From NCBI RefSeq assembly GCF_900156165.1, contig NZ_FTMY01000002.1:186001-250000 (forward strand): a stretch of 64,000 nt of DNA, in the 5' to 3' direction. The translations under genes were made by a program, and so were the position numbers. The notes under the pieces were generated by a model. It had not been told where the DNA came from. It worked only from the letters and a program-made list of their open reading frames with translations, and did not search any database. Every line of letters starts with the position of its first letter. Position 1 is the stretch's first letter. The stretch comes from Pseudacidovorax sp. RU35E (lineage in GTDB: Bacteria > Pseudomonadota > Gammaproteobacteria > Burkholderiales > Burkholderiaceae_C). This document shows positions 56,100 through 64,000 of this stretch, piece by piece.

Positions 56100-56843
56100 T
56101 TACAGCAGGGTGTAGTCCTGCAGTAATCCGCGCACCGCCTCGGGCCGGTTGAACATCAGCACGTCGATGATGGACAGCCCGCCCACGAAGGCCGTGCCGA
56201 ACTGGCGGTAGCGGCATTCGCCGGACTTGAGGAAGTGCAGGGCGATCCCGCGCGCCTCGAAGGCCTCCCGCGCATAGAGCCCCTGGCCGCCGATGGCGTT
56301 GATGTAGGTGCCCGCGTGCAGGTGCTCGCACATGCGCAGCACCTTGTCCTGCGCACTGGCCGCGCCGTCCTTGGGGATGTCGGAAGACAGCCACAGGCGC
56401 GTGCCGAGGCCCAGGTATTCGGCGATGCAGACCAGGCTGTGGACGATGAAGCGCGCAAGGTTGCGGTCCTCGAAGCTGCAGATGCGTCGCACCAGCGCGA
56501 GGGCCGCATCCCGCATCGGTGCGCGGCTGTACGCGTGCTCCAGGGTGCGCAGAAAGCGCGAGAAGTCGTCCGCCACCGCGATCTCGTCGATGCGCCGGTT
56601 GGGACTGGCCTGCGAGAGCGCGATGCTGAAGCGGTGGGACGCGCCATCGAGCAGGATGTGGTTGCGGTTGATCCAGCCGCCCTTGATGAACTGCGCGTCG
56701 TCGTAGACGACATAGTCGTCCACGGCCGCCAGCAGCTGGAAGTAGCCGAGATAGGGAAAGAGGTAGGGCTGCATGATGCCGACCCGTCCCCCCTGGCGCT
56801 GCGGGGCGGACACGCCGGCCGCGGCGCCCGTCGTACTGCTCAC
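56100..56843 (-). CDS. WbqC-like family protein
   Basis: A 247-residue WbqC-type protein, recognised by IMQPYLFPYLGYFQLL, VVYDDAQFIKGGWINRN and GGLSIIDVLMFNRPE. The family occurs in polysaccharide and surface-glycan clusters; its reaction is not securely known to me. Start GTG at 56843 overlaps the DegT stop as GTGA, so they are translationally coupled. An internal Met at 56774 would remove the first 23 residues, which lack conservation. It is last in the leftward arm. Confidence 0.85.
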   Translation of the reverse strand: MSSTTGAAAGVSAPQRQGGRVGIMQPYLFPYLGYFQLLAAVDDYVVYDDAQFIKGGWINRNHILLDGASHRFSIALSQASPNRRIDEIAVADDFSRFLRTLEHAYSRAPMRDAALALVRRICSFEDRNLARFIVHSLVCIAEYLGLGTRLWLSSDIPKDGAASAQDKVLRMCEHLHAGTYINAIGGQGLYAREAFEARGIALHFLKSGECRYRQFGTAFVGGLSIIDVLMFNRPEAVRGLLQDYTLL

Positions 56844-58003
56844 CTCGCCAGCGAGTCGGCCACCACGCGCACGACACGTGCGCACTGCGTGTCGCTCATG
56901 CCCCAGAAGAAGGGCAGCCCGAGCAGATCCTGCGAAAGGGCCTGGGACACCGGCGCCTCGAGCGCGACGGCGCCGGCTTGCCGAAGGATGGCCATGTCGT
57001 TCATGACCGGCTGGTACCAGCGGCGCGTGCCGATGCCTGCGGCAGCACACGCGCGCTCCAGGGTCTGGCGCCTGTCGGCGTCGGGAAGCCGCATGCACAG
57101 CAGGGTGGGCACCTGCGTCGCGCCGTCCGGGCCGCCGCACTGCCAGCGCAACAGGCCCGGCGCCGCGGCATTCAGGGCCGCAAAGAGCCGCGCGTAGAGG
57201 GCGCGGCGCTGCAGCGCGTGCGCGTCCCAGCTCTCCATTGCGGCCAGGGCGACGGCGGCGTGGTATTCGCTCATCTTGGCATTGGTGCCCACCCCGGCCA
57301 GCGCGCCAAGTGGCAGGTCGCCGTCGGGATCGAGGTTGATGCCGAAGTTGGACAGCTGGCGCACGCGCTCCGCCAGCCCCGGGCGCGTCGAGACGACGAA
57401 GCCGCCTTCGCCGGCCGGAAGGCTCTTGGTCGTGTGCAGGCTGAACACCAGCGTGCCCGACGCGCCGCGCAGCCACTGCCGGCCGTAGGCGGCGGCGGCG
57501 TCCACGATCACGGGCAGCCCGGTCTCCTCCTCGAAGTGCTGCCAGGCCGCCATGTCATGGGGCATGCCGAGCGTGGCCACCGGCATGACGGCGTCGACCC
57601 GGCACCGGCTGCACGCGTCGCGCGCGATCTGGGGCGTGAGCAGCCAGCTGTGGGCATCCACGTCCGCCAGCACGGGCACCAGTCCGGCCCGCACCACGGC
57701 CGTGGCCGTCGCCACGAAGGTGAACGAGGGCACCAGCACATGCGCGCCCTTGGGCAGGGCCAGCGCCTGCAGGGCCAGTTCCAGGCCCAGCGTGGCGTTG
57801 CTCACCGTCGCGAGCTGCTCGCCGGGCACGTCGAACTGCCGGCAGAAGGCCGTCTCGAGCTCGCGCACCAGCGGCCCGAAATTCGAGTAGTGGCGCGCGG
57901 CATGCATGCGCTCCAGCCAGGGCCAGAGCGCGGCGGGCGTGGGCATGTCGGGCACAAGCAGCGGCACGGGGGCCACCGCATCCAGGGCTTGTTCGCGCAT
58001 CAT
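56840..58003 (-). CDS. DegT/DnrJ/EryC1/StrS-family PLP aminotransferase
   Basis: A 387-residue sugar aminotransferase-type protein. VPSFTFVATATAV and SLHTTKSLPAGEGG (PLP lysine) are standard, as is MSEYHAAVALAAM. The Asp of VIVDAAAAYG pairs with PLP. It usually aminates a nucleotide-linked keto sugar. Start ATG at 58003 overlaps the OGT stop (ATGA) and the gene overlaps the WbqC-like start, so the three are co-translated. Unlike the compact protein at 49561, it is of full length and has intact active-site features. Confidence 0.9.
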   Translation of the reverse strand: MMREQALDAVAPVPLLVPDMPTPAALWPWLERMHAARHYSNFGPLVRELETAFCRQFDVPGEQLATVSNATLGLELALQALALPKGAHVLVPSFTFVATATAVVRAGLVPVLADVDAHSWLLTPQIARDACSRCRVDAVMPVATLGMPHDMAAWQHFEEETGLPVIVDAAAAYGRQWLRGASGTLVFSLHTTKSLPAGEGGFVVSTRPGLAERVRQLSNFGINLDPDGDLPLGALAGVGTNAKMSEYHAAVALAAMESWDAHALQRRALYARLFAALNAAAPGLLRWQCGGPDGATQVPTLLCMRLPDADRRQTLERACAAAGIGTRRWYQPVMNDMAILRQAGAVALEAPVSQALSQDLLGLPFFWGMSDTQCARVVRVVADSLAR

Positions 58004-59649
58004 GCTGCCGTCCTTGTGGCCTGCAGCCACGGTTCGAGTTCGGTCGCGGTCGTGAGCGATCGGTGATCGCCTCTCAGCCAGTTGAGCCACATCAGGCGGA
58101 AGGCCTTCTCGAGGTCCCGCGTGTGCTGCCCGTAGTCCATGAGGAAGCTGCGCCGCATGCGCTCGCGCGCGCCCAGGCGCTGCACGAGCAGCCGCTCGGG
58201 GTCGTCCATGAGCCGCAGCGCGGCCTGCACGTAGCCGTCGACGTCTTGGGCCACTTCGCCGCCGAAGCCCAGGCCGCGCAGCGTGAGGGCGGTGGCGGCG
58301 TCGACGCCGCGCTCGGCGTCGAGGGTCACGATCGACAGGCCCATCCAGAGCGCGTGCAGCGTGGTGGTGCCGCCGCACACGGGCGAGGTGTCCAGCGCGA
58401 TGTCGGCGATGTGGCCGAGCTCCATGAAGTGGTCCAGCGGCTGCTGGTGCATGACGAACACCCGGTCCAGCGGCATGCCGGCGGCCTGCACGCGCGGCAG
58501 CATGTGGGCCTGGGCCAGCTCGGGCGTGCGTTCCTTGACCATGATGATCAGTTGCGCATCGGGCCGCAGCGCCAGGATGCGGGCCCAGACCGCCAGCATC
58601 TCGTTGGTGAGCTTGGTGGAGCTGTTGAGCGAGATGAGCGTCGGGTGGCCCTTGCGCTGCATCGGCAGGCTCTCGCACAGCGGCGAGTCCGGCGGCGCAT
58701 AGGTGGTCATGCAGTTGAGGTGGAACAGCCGCTCGCTGTAGAAGGCGTCATGTCCCGACGGCGCCAGGGCGCCATCGACGAAGCGGTAGTCCATGGCCTT
58801 CATGCCGAGCGGATGCATGAAGCCGAGCCAGGTCAGCTGGATGGGCGCGGCACGCTCGGCAAAGGTCAGCAGCCGGTTGCCCTCGGTGTGGCCGGACAGG
58901 TCGATCAGGATGTCGATGCCGTGCGACCGGATCAGGCGGCACAGCGCGTCTTCCGACAGCGGGGCGACGTCGTGCCAGTGCGGCACATGGGCCTGCATCC
59001 GGTCGGTGAACTCGTCGCGTGGGCCGACGCTGTACACATGCACCTCGACCTGCTGCGGATCGTGGTGCTCGAAGACCGGCGCGATGAAGAAGGCGATCGA
59101 GTGCCGGCGCAGGTCGGCCGAGACATAGCCGACCTTCAGGCGGCGCTGCGGATCCCGGCTGCGGGGCGGCAGCGGGCGGGCCTTGAGGGTGAGCGGATCG
59201 GCGAATCGCCGGCCCCAGTCCCGGTAGACCTCCAGCGTCCGGCGCGGATCGGGATTGGTCTGGCTGTGCATGTACGCCCGCAGCTGCCACATGGCCGAGT
59301 CCGGCGTGCGTGCGCAGACCTCGTCGATCAGCGCCAGGGCCTCCTCGCGCTGGCCGCTGTTGTAGCGGGCGAAGGCCAGGCCGTGCTGGGCCCAGGCATG
59401 GCCGGGCTGCAGCGCCAGGGCCGTCTCCATGCACATGGCCGCATTGGCCCAGTTCTCCAGCCGCAGGAAGCCGCGGCCCAGGTGCACCCAGGCGTCCACA
59501 TGCTGCGGATCGTGGGTGATGGCCTGCGAGAAGTGCTGCATGGCCGCCTCCAGCCGGTAGGCCTGGACTTCCTCCAGCCCGCGCAGGACGGCCGCATGGG
59601 CCAGCGCAGCGGCGGAGGCGGTGGGCGGAAGGTCGGTATGGACGGGCAT
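58000..59649 (-). CDS. TPR/SPINDLY-type protein glycosyltransferase (OGT family GT41)
   Basis: A 549-residue protein. Residues about 10-130 hold three or four TPR-like repeats (DAWVHLGRGFLRLENWANAA, AWAQHGLAFARYNSGQREEA). Residues about 165-545 are the O-linked GlcNAc transferase catalytic region (LKVGYVSADLRRHSIAFFIA, GIDILIDLSGHTEGNRLL, DIALDTSPVCGGTTTLHALW). Bacterial relatives glycosylate flagellins or adhesins on Ser/Thr. Its place directly beside flgK/flgL and the HDOD gene supports flagellin or hook modification. The donor sugar is unknown. Overlaps the DegT start. Confidence 0.9.
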   Translation of the reverse strand: MPVHTDLPPTASAAALAHAAVLRGLEEVQAYRLEAAMQHFSQAITHDPQHVDAWVHLGRGFLRLENWANAAMCMETALALQPGHAWAQHGLAFARYNSGQREEALALIDEVCARTPDSAMWQLRAYMHSQTNPDPRRTLEVYRDWGRRFADPLTLKARPLPPRSRDPQRRLKVGYVSADLRRHSIAFFIAPVFEHHDPQQVEVHVYSVGPRDEFTDRMQAHVPHWHDVAPLSEDALCRLIRSHGIDILIDLSGHTEGNRLLTFAERAAPIQLTWLGFMHPLGMKAMDYRFVDGALAPSGHDAFYSERLFHLNCMTTYAPPDSPLCESLPMQRKGHPTLISLNSSTKLTNEMLAVWARILALRPDAQLIIMVKERTPELAQAHMLPRVQAAGMPLDRVFVMHQQPLDHFMELGHIADIALDTSPVCGGTTTLHALWMGLSIVTLDAERGVDAATALTLRGLGFGGEVAQDVDGYVQAALRLMDDPERLLVQRLGARERMRRSFLMDYGQHTRDLEKAFRLMWLNWLRGDHRSLTTATELEPWLQATRTAA

Positions 59650-59697
59650 GGCGGTGGCGGGCAGGAGGGTGGGGCGGGCGGGAGGGCGCGCGGACGC

Positions 59698-60939
59698 TCA
59701 GGTGTGGGCGAAGGCCAGTGTGCGCAGCAGCGAGCGGTTGATCTCTTCGGCGCTCATGTCGAAGCGCGCGCGGGTGGCGCGCACCACGGCCGGGTTGTCC
59801 TGGCCCAGGGCCTGGGCCACCTGCAGCACGCTGGCATAGGGGCCGCTGCCGCGCAGCACCGCCTCGACCAGCGCCTCGGGCAGCGCAAGACGGCCCAGGG
59901 CGCTGCGCATGGGCTCGTCCATCACCAGGTCGAGCTGGGCGAACAGGCCGCAGAGGTAGACCTCGCGCCGCAGTTCCTCCTCGACGCCGGCCTCCATCAG
60001 CTCCGCGGCCAGCAGAGCACGCAGCACCATGGTGGCGTTGGCGGGTTGCAGGTTGCGGTCGTCGCTGGTGTGCGGCAGCTGCTCGGCGAGCCAGGCGTCG
60101 AGCGTGCGGTAGCCCAGCATCATCACGCCGTGGCGCAGCGAGGTGATGCGGCGGCGCAGGCCCAGGCTCGCGGAGTTGAGATGCAGCAGCAGGCGGTAGG
60201 CCAGCGCCGGCTCCTGGCCGAACTGCAGCTCCAGCTGGTCGAGCGATTGTTCCGACTCCAGTGCCTGCATGGTGCGGATCACCGCGCGCCGCGTCGGCGG
60301 CAGCGGCTGGCCCTTGTTGCGGTGGAGCACGTCCTCGATGGGCCAGCCGGCCACGGCCCAGGCGGCGCGCTGGTCCAGCGCATGCTCGACCAGGGCCATG
60401 CTGGCGGCGCCCACAACGATCTGTTCGGGCTCGATCGGGCTGGCCGCCAGTTGCGCCTGCGCGGCGGCCCGCTGGGCCGGATGGCGCGGATCGGCGTCGC
60501 GGGCACGCAGCACGGTCTGCAGTGCGGCGGCGGCGTGGCTCACCTCCAGCTGCATGAGCCGCGGCGAGGAGCGGCCGGGAAAGTCGGGCCGGCGCGGGCC
60601 GGGACCGCTGGCGGCGATCAGGATGGCGCCGCGGCCGCGGGCCGCGCGGGCGGCCTCGAACAGGGCCTCGTCGCCCAGCCAGTCGACGGGCACTTCGACC
60701 ATCGGCGAATCGCCATCGGCCTGTTCCAGCATGCCCATCAGCAGCCGCGGGCTGCGCGCGGCCACCAGCAGGGTGGGCGACTCGGCCGTCCACATCTCGG
60801 TGAGGCTGCGCAGCAGGTGGCCGCCATCGGCCTGACTGCCGTCCTCATAGGCCAGCAGGCGGATGCCGGCCAGCTCCCGCCGACGGTTCCACAGAAGCTG
60901 GTAGCACAGGGTCAGACTGCCGAGAACGGATTGGGCCAC
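59698..60939 (-). CDS. HDOD-domain signalling protein (YuxH-like, EAL-derived N-terminus)
   Basis: A 413-residue protein. The C-terminal half (about 205-400) is an HDOD domain (LQFGQEPALAYRLLLHLNSA, LRHGVMMLGYRTLDAWL, YLCGLFAQLDLVM). The N-terminal 200 residues look like a degraded EAL phosphodiesterase fold with no EAL or DDF metal motifs, so c-di-GMP hydrolysis is not expected. The start is GTG at 60939 with a weak Shine-Dalgarno; it is uncertain. Such YuxH-like proteins modulate motility or biofilm. It lies between flgL and the glycosyltransferase gene. Confidence 0.75.
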   Translation of the reverse strand: MAQSVLGSLTLCYQLLWNRRRELAGIRLLAYEDGSQADGGHLLRSLTEMWTAESPTLLVAARSPRLLMGMLEQADGDSPMVEVPVDWLGDEALFEAARAARGRGAILIAASGPGPRRPDFPGRSSPRLMQLEVSHAAAALQTVLRARDADPRHPAQRAAAQAQLAASPIEPEQIVVGAASMALVEHALDQRAAWAVAGWPIEDVLHRNKGQPLPPTRRAVIRTMQALESEQSLDQLELQFGQEPALAYRLLLHLNSASLGLRRRITSLRHGVMMLGYRTLDAWLAEQLPHTSDDRNLQPANATMVLRALLAAELMEAGVEEELRREVYLCGLFAQLDLVMDEPMRSALGRLALPEALVEAVLRGSGPYASVLQVAQALGQDNPAVVRATRARFDMSAEEINRSLLRTLAFAHT

Positions 60940-60978
60940 GATCGAAGGAGGAGGGCGGGAGGGCCGGACAGGCAGGCC

Positions 60979-62175
60979 TCAACCGAGGTAGTTGAAGAGG
61001 GAGAGTTTCTGGATCTGAGCATAGGTGCCCAGGGCGGCAGAGTACATCGTCTGCTGGCTCGTGATATCCGAAAGTACCTGCACGGTGTCGGCGTCCTCGG
61101 CGTCCGCGCGCACCTTCTCCAACTGGTCGCCCCGGGTGGTGAGGCGGTCGCCGATGGTGTCGGCGCGATTGAGCAGTTCGCCGGCCTGGCTGCGTGCGGC
61201 CGACAGCTTGGCAAGGCCGGCATCGACCTGCGCCAGTCCCCGGGACACGGCCTGCGTGGCCTTGCCGTCCGAGCCCGACACCACGCCGGCGATGGCCTGG
61301 TCCAGCACGGCGAAGACGCTCTGCGTGGTCGAGGGCCTGACCTCCAGCGCGTCGCCGTTGGCCGGCACGCCGCTGGCGGTGAAGGACATGCCGCCGAAGC
61401 TGATCGCCTGGCCGCTCTTGTAGGCGGCGCCGGCGACGACGGGCTGCTGGCTGGTGGTGTCGAGGACGTCGTAGGTGGTGCTGCCGTCGGCGGCGACCGA
61501 GAACGTCACCTGGTAGCCATGGCCGGTGAGGGCGCTCGGGTCCACCACCTGGCCGGTGTCGGTGTGCACCTGGCTGGTGTTGCCCGCCTGGTTGACCTCG
61601 AACACGCCGTTGCCGGTGGGCACGTCCATCCACGTCGCATAGCCGTCGAGCACGCCGGGCACGCTGGTTTCGGACGAGGCGACCTGGCCGGACACCCCCT
61701 GGTAGCTCACCGTGCCGCCTGCATCGCTGAACGGGCGGGCGGTGCTGCCCAGGCCGCCGAACAGCGGGAGCCCGTCGGCGTTGGTGGTGTTGGCATACGA
61801 CAGCAGCTGGTCGCGCAGGGCCGTCATCTGCTGGGCGATGGACTGGCGATCGGCGCTCGAGAGCGCGCCGCCGCCGGCCTGCACCAGCAGCGAGCGGAAG
61901 GTCTGCAGCGCCGTGACCGAGTCGCCCAGCGTCGATTCCACGCTGGTCATCGACGCGGTCTGCGCCTGCAGCGCGCGCTGCTGGGTCTGGACGCGTGCGG
62001 CGCGCGTGGTGGCCCGCTCCGCCTGGGCGGCGGCCAGCGGATCGTCGCTGAGCCGGTTGATCTTCTTGCCGGTATTGACCTGCTCCTGCAGGTCGGCCAT
62101 CTGGGCCTGTCGCTCCGACAGGCGCTGGATCGCCGTCTCGCGCAGGTTGGGGGTGGAGATGCGTTGGATGGTCAT
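60979..62175 (-). CDS. flgL: Flagellar hook-associated protein FlgL (HAP3)
   Basis: A 398-residue hook-filament junction protein. The N-terminal MTIQRISTPNLRETAIQRLS and C-terminal segment (LSDITSQQTMYSAALGTYAQ) are the coiled-coil ends shared with flagellin, and the middle region is variable. The ATG at 62175 lies 17 nt after the flgK stop. It joins FlgK to the filament outside the cell. Exported by the flagellar type III system, so it has no signal peptide. Confidence 0.95.
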   Translation of the reverse strand: MTIQRISTPNLRETAIQRLSERQAQMADLQEQVNTGKKINRLSDDPLAAAQAERATTRAARVQTQQRALQAQTASMTSVESTLGDSVTALQTFRSLLVQAGGGALSSADRQSIAQQMTALRDQLLSYANTTNADGLPLFGGLGSTARPFSDAGGTVSYQGVSGQVASSETSVPGVLDGYATWMDVPTGNGVFEVNQAGNTSQVHTDTGQVVDPSALTGHGYQVTFSVAADGSTTYDVLDTTSQQPVVAGAAYKSGQAISFGGMSFTASGVPANGDALEVRPSTTQSVFAVLDQAIAGVVSGSDGKATQAVSRGLAQVDAGLAKLSAARSQAGELLNRADTIGDRLTTRGDQLEKVRADAEDADTVQVLSDITSQQTMYSAALGTYAQIQKLSLFNYLG

Positions 62176-62192
62176 GCGGTGGCCCCTTGCCC

Positions 62193-64000
62193 TCAGCGCA
62201 CGCTGGACAGCAGCGAATCGAAGATGTTTTGCGCGATCTGGATCACGCGTGCCGAGGCCTGGTAGGCCTGCTGGTAGGCCAGCAGCTTGGTCGCCTCCTC
62301 GTCCAGGTTGACGCCCGTGCTGTTGGCCCGCGCGGTCTCGGTGCTGGTGGCGATGGCCGAGGACACCTGCGCCGCGTACTTGGCGCCCTGCGCCCGCACG
62401 CCCACGCGGGCGATGAGGCCGGCATAGCCATCCGACAGCGGCGAGCCGTCGATCAGCTTCTGGTCGGCCAGGGCCTGCAGGGCCGTGGCGTTGCCGCTGT
62501 TCTGCGCGGTCATGGCGGCCGTGGCGGCCTGGACGGTGACGGTGTCGCCGGCCTTGGGCACGCCCGTGAGCGTCAGCGACCAGCCGTTCACCTTGATCGC
62601 CTCGCCGGCCGTGTAGGTCTGGTTGCTCAGGTTGCCGGTGCCCGCGCCGCTGATGTTGTAGGTGCCGTCGGCATTGAAGCTCAGCGTGGCCGTGGCCGTG
62701 AGGTTGGCGTCCTGGGCTCTGGCATAGACGCCCGACACCGCCAGGCTGCCCTTGTTGCCGGTGCCGGTGCTGGCCTGCACCGGGCTGCCGGCGGCCACCG
62801 CACTGGCCGAGCCCAGGGCCACCGCCACCTTGCCGGCGGCCTGGGAGAAGGGCTCGATGCGGTAGACGTCGCCCGCCGCGCCCGCGCCTGACTGCAGGCC
62901 GATGGACAGGCCGTCGATCTGCGCCGGCAGGCTGGCGAAGCTGCTCACCGAGTTGTCGGAGAGGCGCCGCACCTGGTAGCTGCCATCGGCCTGCACGCTC
63001 AGGGTGTAGGAGGAAGGGACCAGCGCGGAGACATCGCTCACCGTGGTGGAGAAGGTGGCGTTGCCGGTGTTGGTCGCAGCCGGGATCGAGTCCGGCACGG
63101 CGATGCTGCCGAAGAGCGCATTGCCCGTCTCGCCGTTCAGACCCACGCCCAGCGAATGCTGGGCATTGACCGTGCTCGTCATCGTCAGTGCCAGCCGGCC
63201 CAGGAGGTTGCGGGTGTCGGGCAGGTCCTCGTTCAGGAAGCGCAGCTGGCCCGCGGCCGCGCCGCCACCGAGTGCGGCCGCGTCCAGGTGGGTCACCACG
63301 CTGCCGCGCGCGATGTCCAGCGTGCTGCTGCCGTCGGCGGCCGTGCCCACCGACACCTGGCTGCTGCTGCTGCCCAGCACCAGCGCCTGGTTGCCGACGA
63401 AGACCGACAGCGTGCCGTCGTCGGCCACCATGGTGCTGGTCTGGACCTGCCCATTGAGCTGGGTGAGGAGCGCATCGCGCTGGTCCAGCAGGTCGTTGGG
63501 CTCCTGGCCGCTGCCTCGGGCGCGCTGGATCTGGCCGTTGATCTTGGCAAGCGACGCGCCCAGGCGGTTGATGTTGTCGGCCGCCGTGCCCAGCTGCTCC
63601 AGCGTGGCCTTGCCCATCTCGTCGAGCTGGGTCTGGGCACTGGAGAAGCGCGAGGCCAGCGCGCCGGCCTGCGTCAGCACCACCGTGCGGGCCGACAGGT
63701 CGGTGGGGGCGCTGGCCACGCTGGTGAAGGCGTTGAGCAGGGTGTTCATCGACGCGCCCAGCCCGGCGCTGCCGGTCTGGAACACCGACTCCAGCGAGGA
63801 CAGCTGGTCCGAGCGCGCCGTGTCGGCTGCCGCCACGGCCGCCGTCTGGTTGGCCTGCTGCGTGAGGTAGCTGCTGTAGGCGCGCTCCACCGTCACCACG
63901 CGCACGCCGTTGCCCAGGTAGCCGCCGCCGCTGGGGGTGGTGATGGCCTGCTGCTGCACCACCGACTGGCGCGAGTAGCCCGCGCTGCCCGCGTTGGCCA
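62193..64000 (-). CDS. flgK: Flagellar hook-associated protein FlgK (HAP1), N-terminus outside window
   Basis: The frame runs off the window end at 64000, so the first few codons are missing; the visible part is over 600 residues. The visible N-terminus, GYSRQSVVQQQ, matches the usual FlgK N-terminal pattern NTxGYSRQ. The C-terminal NLDEEATKLLAYQQAYQ is the flagellin-like coiled coil. A large variable middle domain (about residues 330-520, with NxS/T-rich beta segments) is typical. It is first of a leftward flgKL transcript. It forms the first hook-filament junction ring. Confidence 0.95.
   Translation of the reverse strand, partial: ANAGSAGYSRQSVVQQQAITTPSGGGYLGNGVRVVTVERAYSSYLTQQANQTAAVAAADTARSDQLSSLESVFQTGSAGLGASMNTLLNAFTSVASAPTDLSARTVVLTQAGALASRFSSAQTQLDEMGKATLEQLGTAADNINRLGASLAKINGQIQRARGSGQEPNDLLDQRDALLTQLNGQVQTSTMVADDGTLSVFVGNQALVLGSSSSQVSVGTAADGSSTLDIARGSVVTHLDAAALGGGAAAGQLRFLNEDLPDTRNLLGRLALTMTSTVNAQHSLGVGLNGETGNALFGSIAVPDSIPAATNTGNATFSTTVSDVSALVPSSYTLSVQADGSYQVRRLSDNSVSSFASLPAQIDGLSIGLQSGAGAAGDVYRIEPFSQAAGKVAVALGSASAVAAGSPVQASTGTGNKGSLAVSGVYARAQDANLTATATLSFNADGTYNISGAGTGNLSNQTYTAGEAIKVNGWSLTLTGVPKAGDTVTVQAATAAMTAQNSGNATALQALADQKLIDGSPLSDGYAGLIARVGVRAQGAKYAAQVSSAIATSTETARANSTGVNLDEEATKLLAYQQAYQASARVIQIAQNIFDSLLSSVR

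Noticed and set aside
58063-62265. A 1400-codon open frame on the plus strand, antisense to the OGT, HDOD and flgL genes
   Set aside because: It has no recognisable domain, low-complexity Arg/Gly/His/Gln-rich composition and no ribosome-binding site. The minus-strand genes have clear families. High GC content removes stop codons in the antisense frame.

Overview
The window is GC-rich, densely packed, chromosomal-type DNA. Gene families (Bug/TctC binding protein, TRAP transporters, Entner-Doudoroff edd/eda, CoxL/M/S-type hydroxylase, D-tartrate dehydratase, RhlE, EttA, flagellar hook genes) and the inverted repeat at 24544-24616 suggest a flagellated betaproteobacterium of the Burkholderiales, probably Comamonadaceae. 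This placement is inferred from gene content. I saw no rRNA, tRNA, CRISPR array, insertion sequence or phage gene.

Layout. (1) 1-4119: a molybdenum hydroxylase (large, FAD and 2Fe-2S subunits) with a CoxG-like protein. (2) 4157-15354: two divergent operons around 6133-6304. Leftward: a RidA protein, a 2-dehydro-3-deoxygalactonokinase-type kinase and a KDPGal-type aldolase. Rightward: a peptide-type ABC transporter, a zinc/PLP D-serine-dehydratase-like enzyme, an RpiR regulator and a D-aminoacylase. Together these read as a route for an N-acylated 2-amino-2-deoxy aldonic acid: import, deacylation, ammonia elimination, phosphorylation, and cleavage to pyruvate and a triose phosphate. (3) 15344-17754: SodC, ChaC, an OmpA-like protein and a coiled-coil membrane protein. 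(4) 17877-25329: a gluconate/Entner-Doudoroff module (LacI/GntR regulator, gluconokinase, TRAP transporter, edd, eda) with two identical 12-bp operators and a terminator-like hairpin in the gntK leader. (5) 25370-28052: HAD dehalogenase, cold-shock/DUF1294 protein, OYE-type reductase. (6) 28072-33013: a LysR-controlled operon with D-tartrate dehydratase, an SDR, a Bug protein and a DapA-like lyase. (7) 33045-45378: a 39-residue membrane protein, GloA, an FbpABC iron importer with a Fur-box-like site, a thioesterase, a MarR/MFS/MATE efflux group, a class II aldolase, an MFS importer and a GNAT/MarR pair. (8) 45525-49309: divergent rhlE and ettA. (9) 49561-64000: flagellar hook genes flgK-flgL, an HDOD protein and a modification island.

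The region I would study first is 49561-59649. It converges at about 56.08 kb. The rightward arm has a compact PLP-aminotransferase-like protein, an ATP-grasp/HAD fusion, a GT2 glycosyltransferase fused to a degenerate copy of that aminotransferase-like domain, a radical SAM protein and a TylF-type methyltransferase. The leftward arm has a SPINDLY/OGT-type glycosyltransferase, a DegT aminotransferase and a WbqC-like protein in overlapping frames. Its position beside flgK/flgL suggests glycosylation or other decoration of flagellin or a surface glycan. The domain combinations look unusual, and the chemistry is not deducible from the sequence alone.
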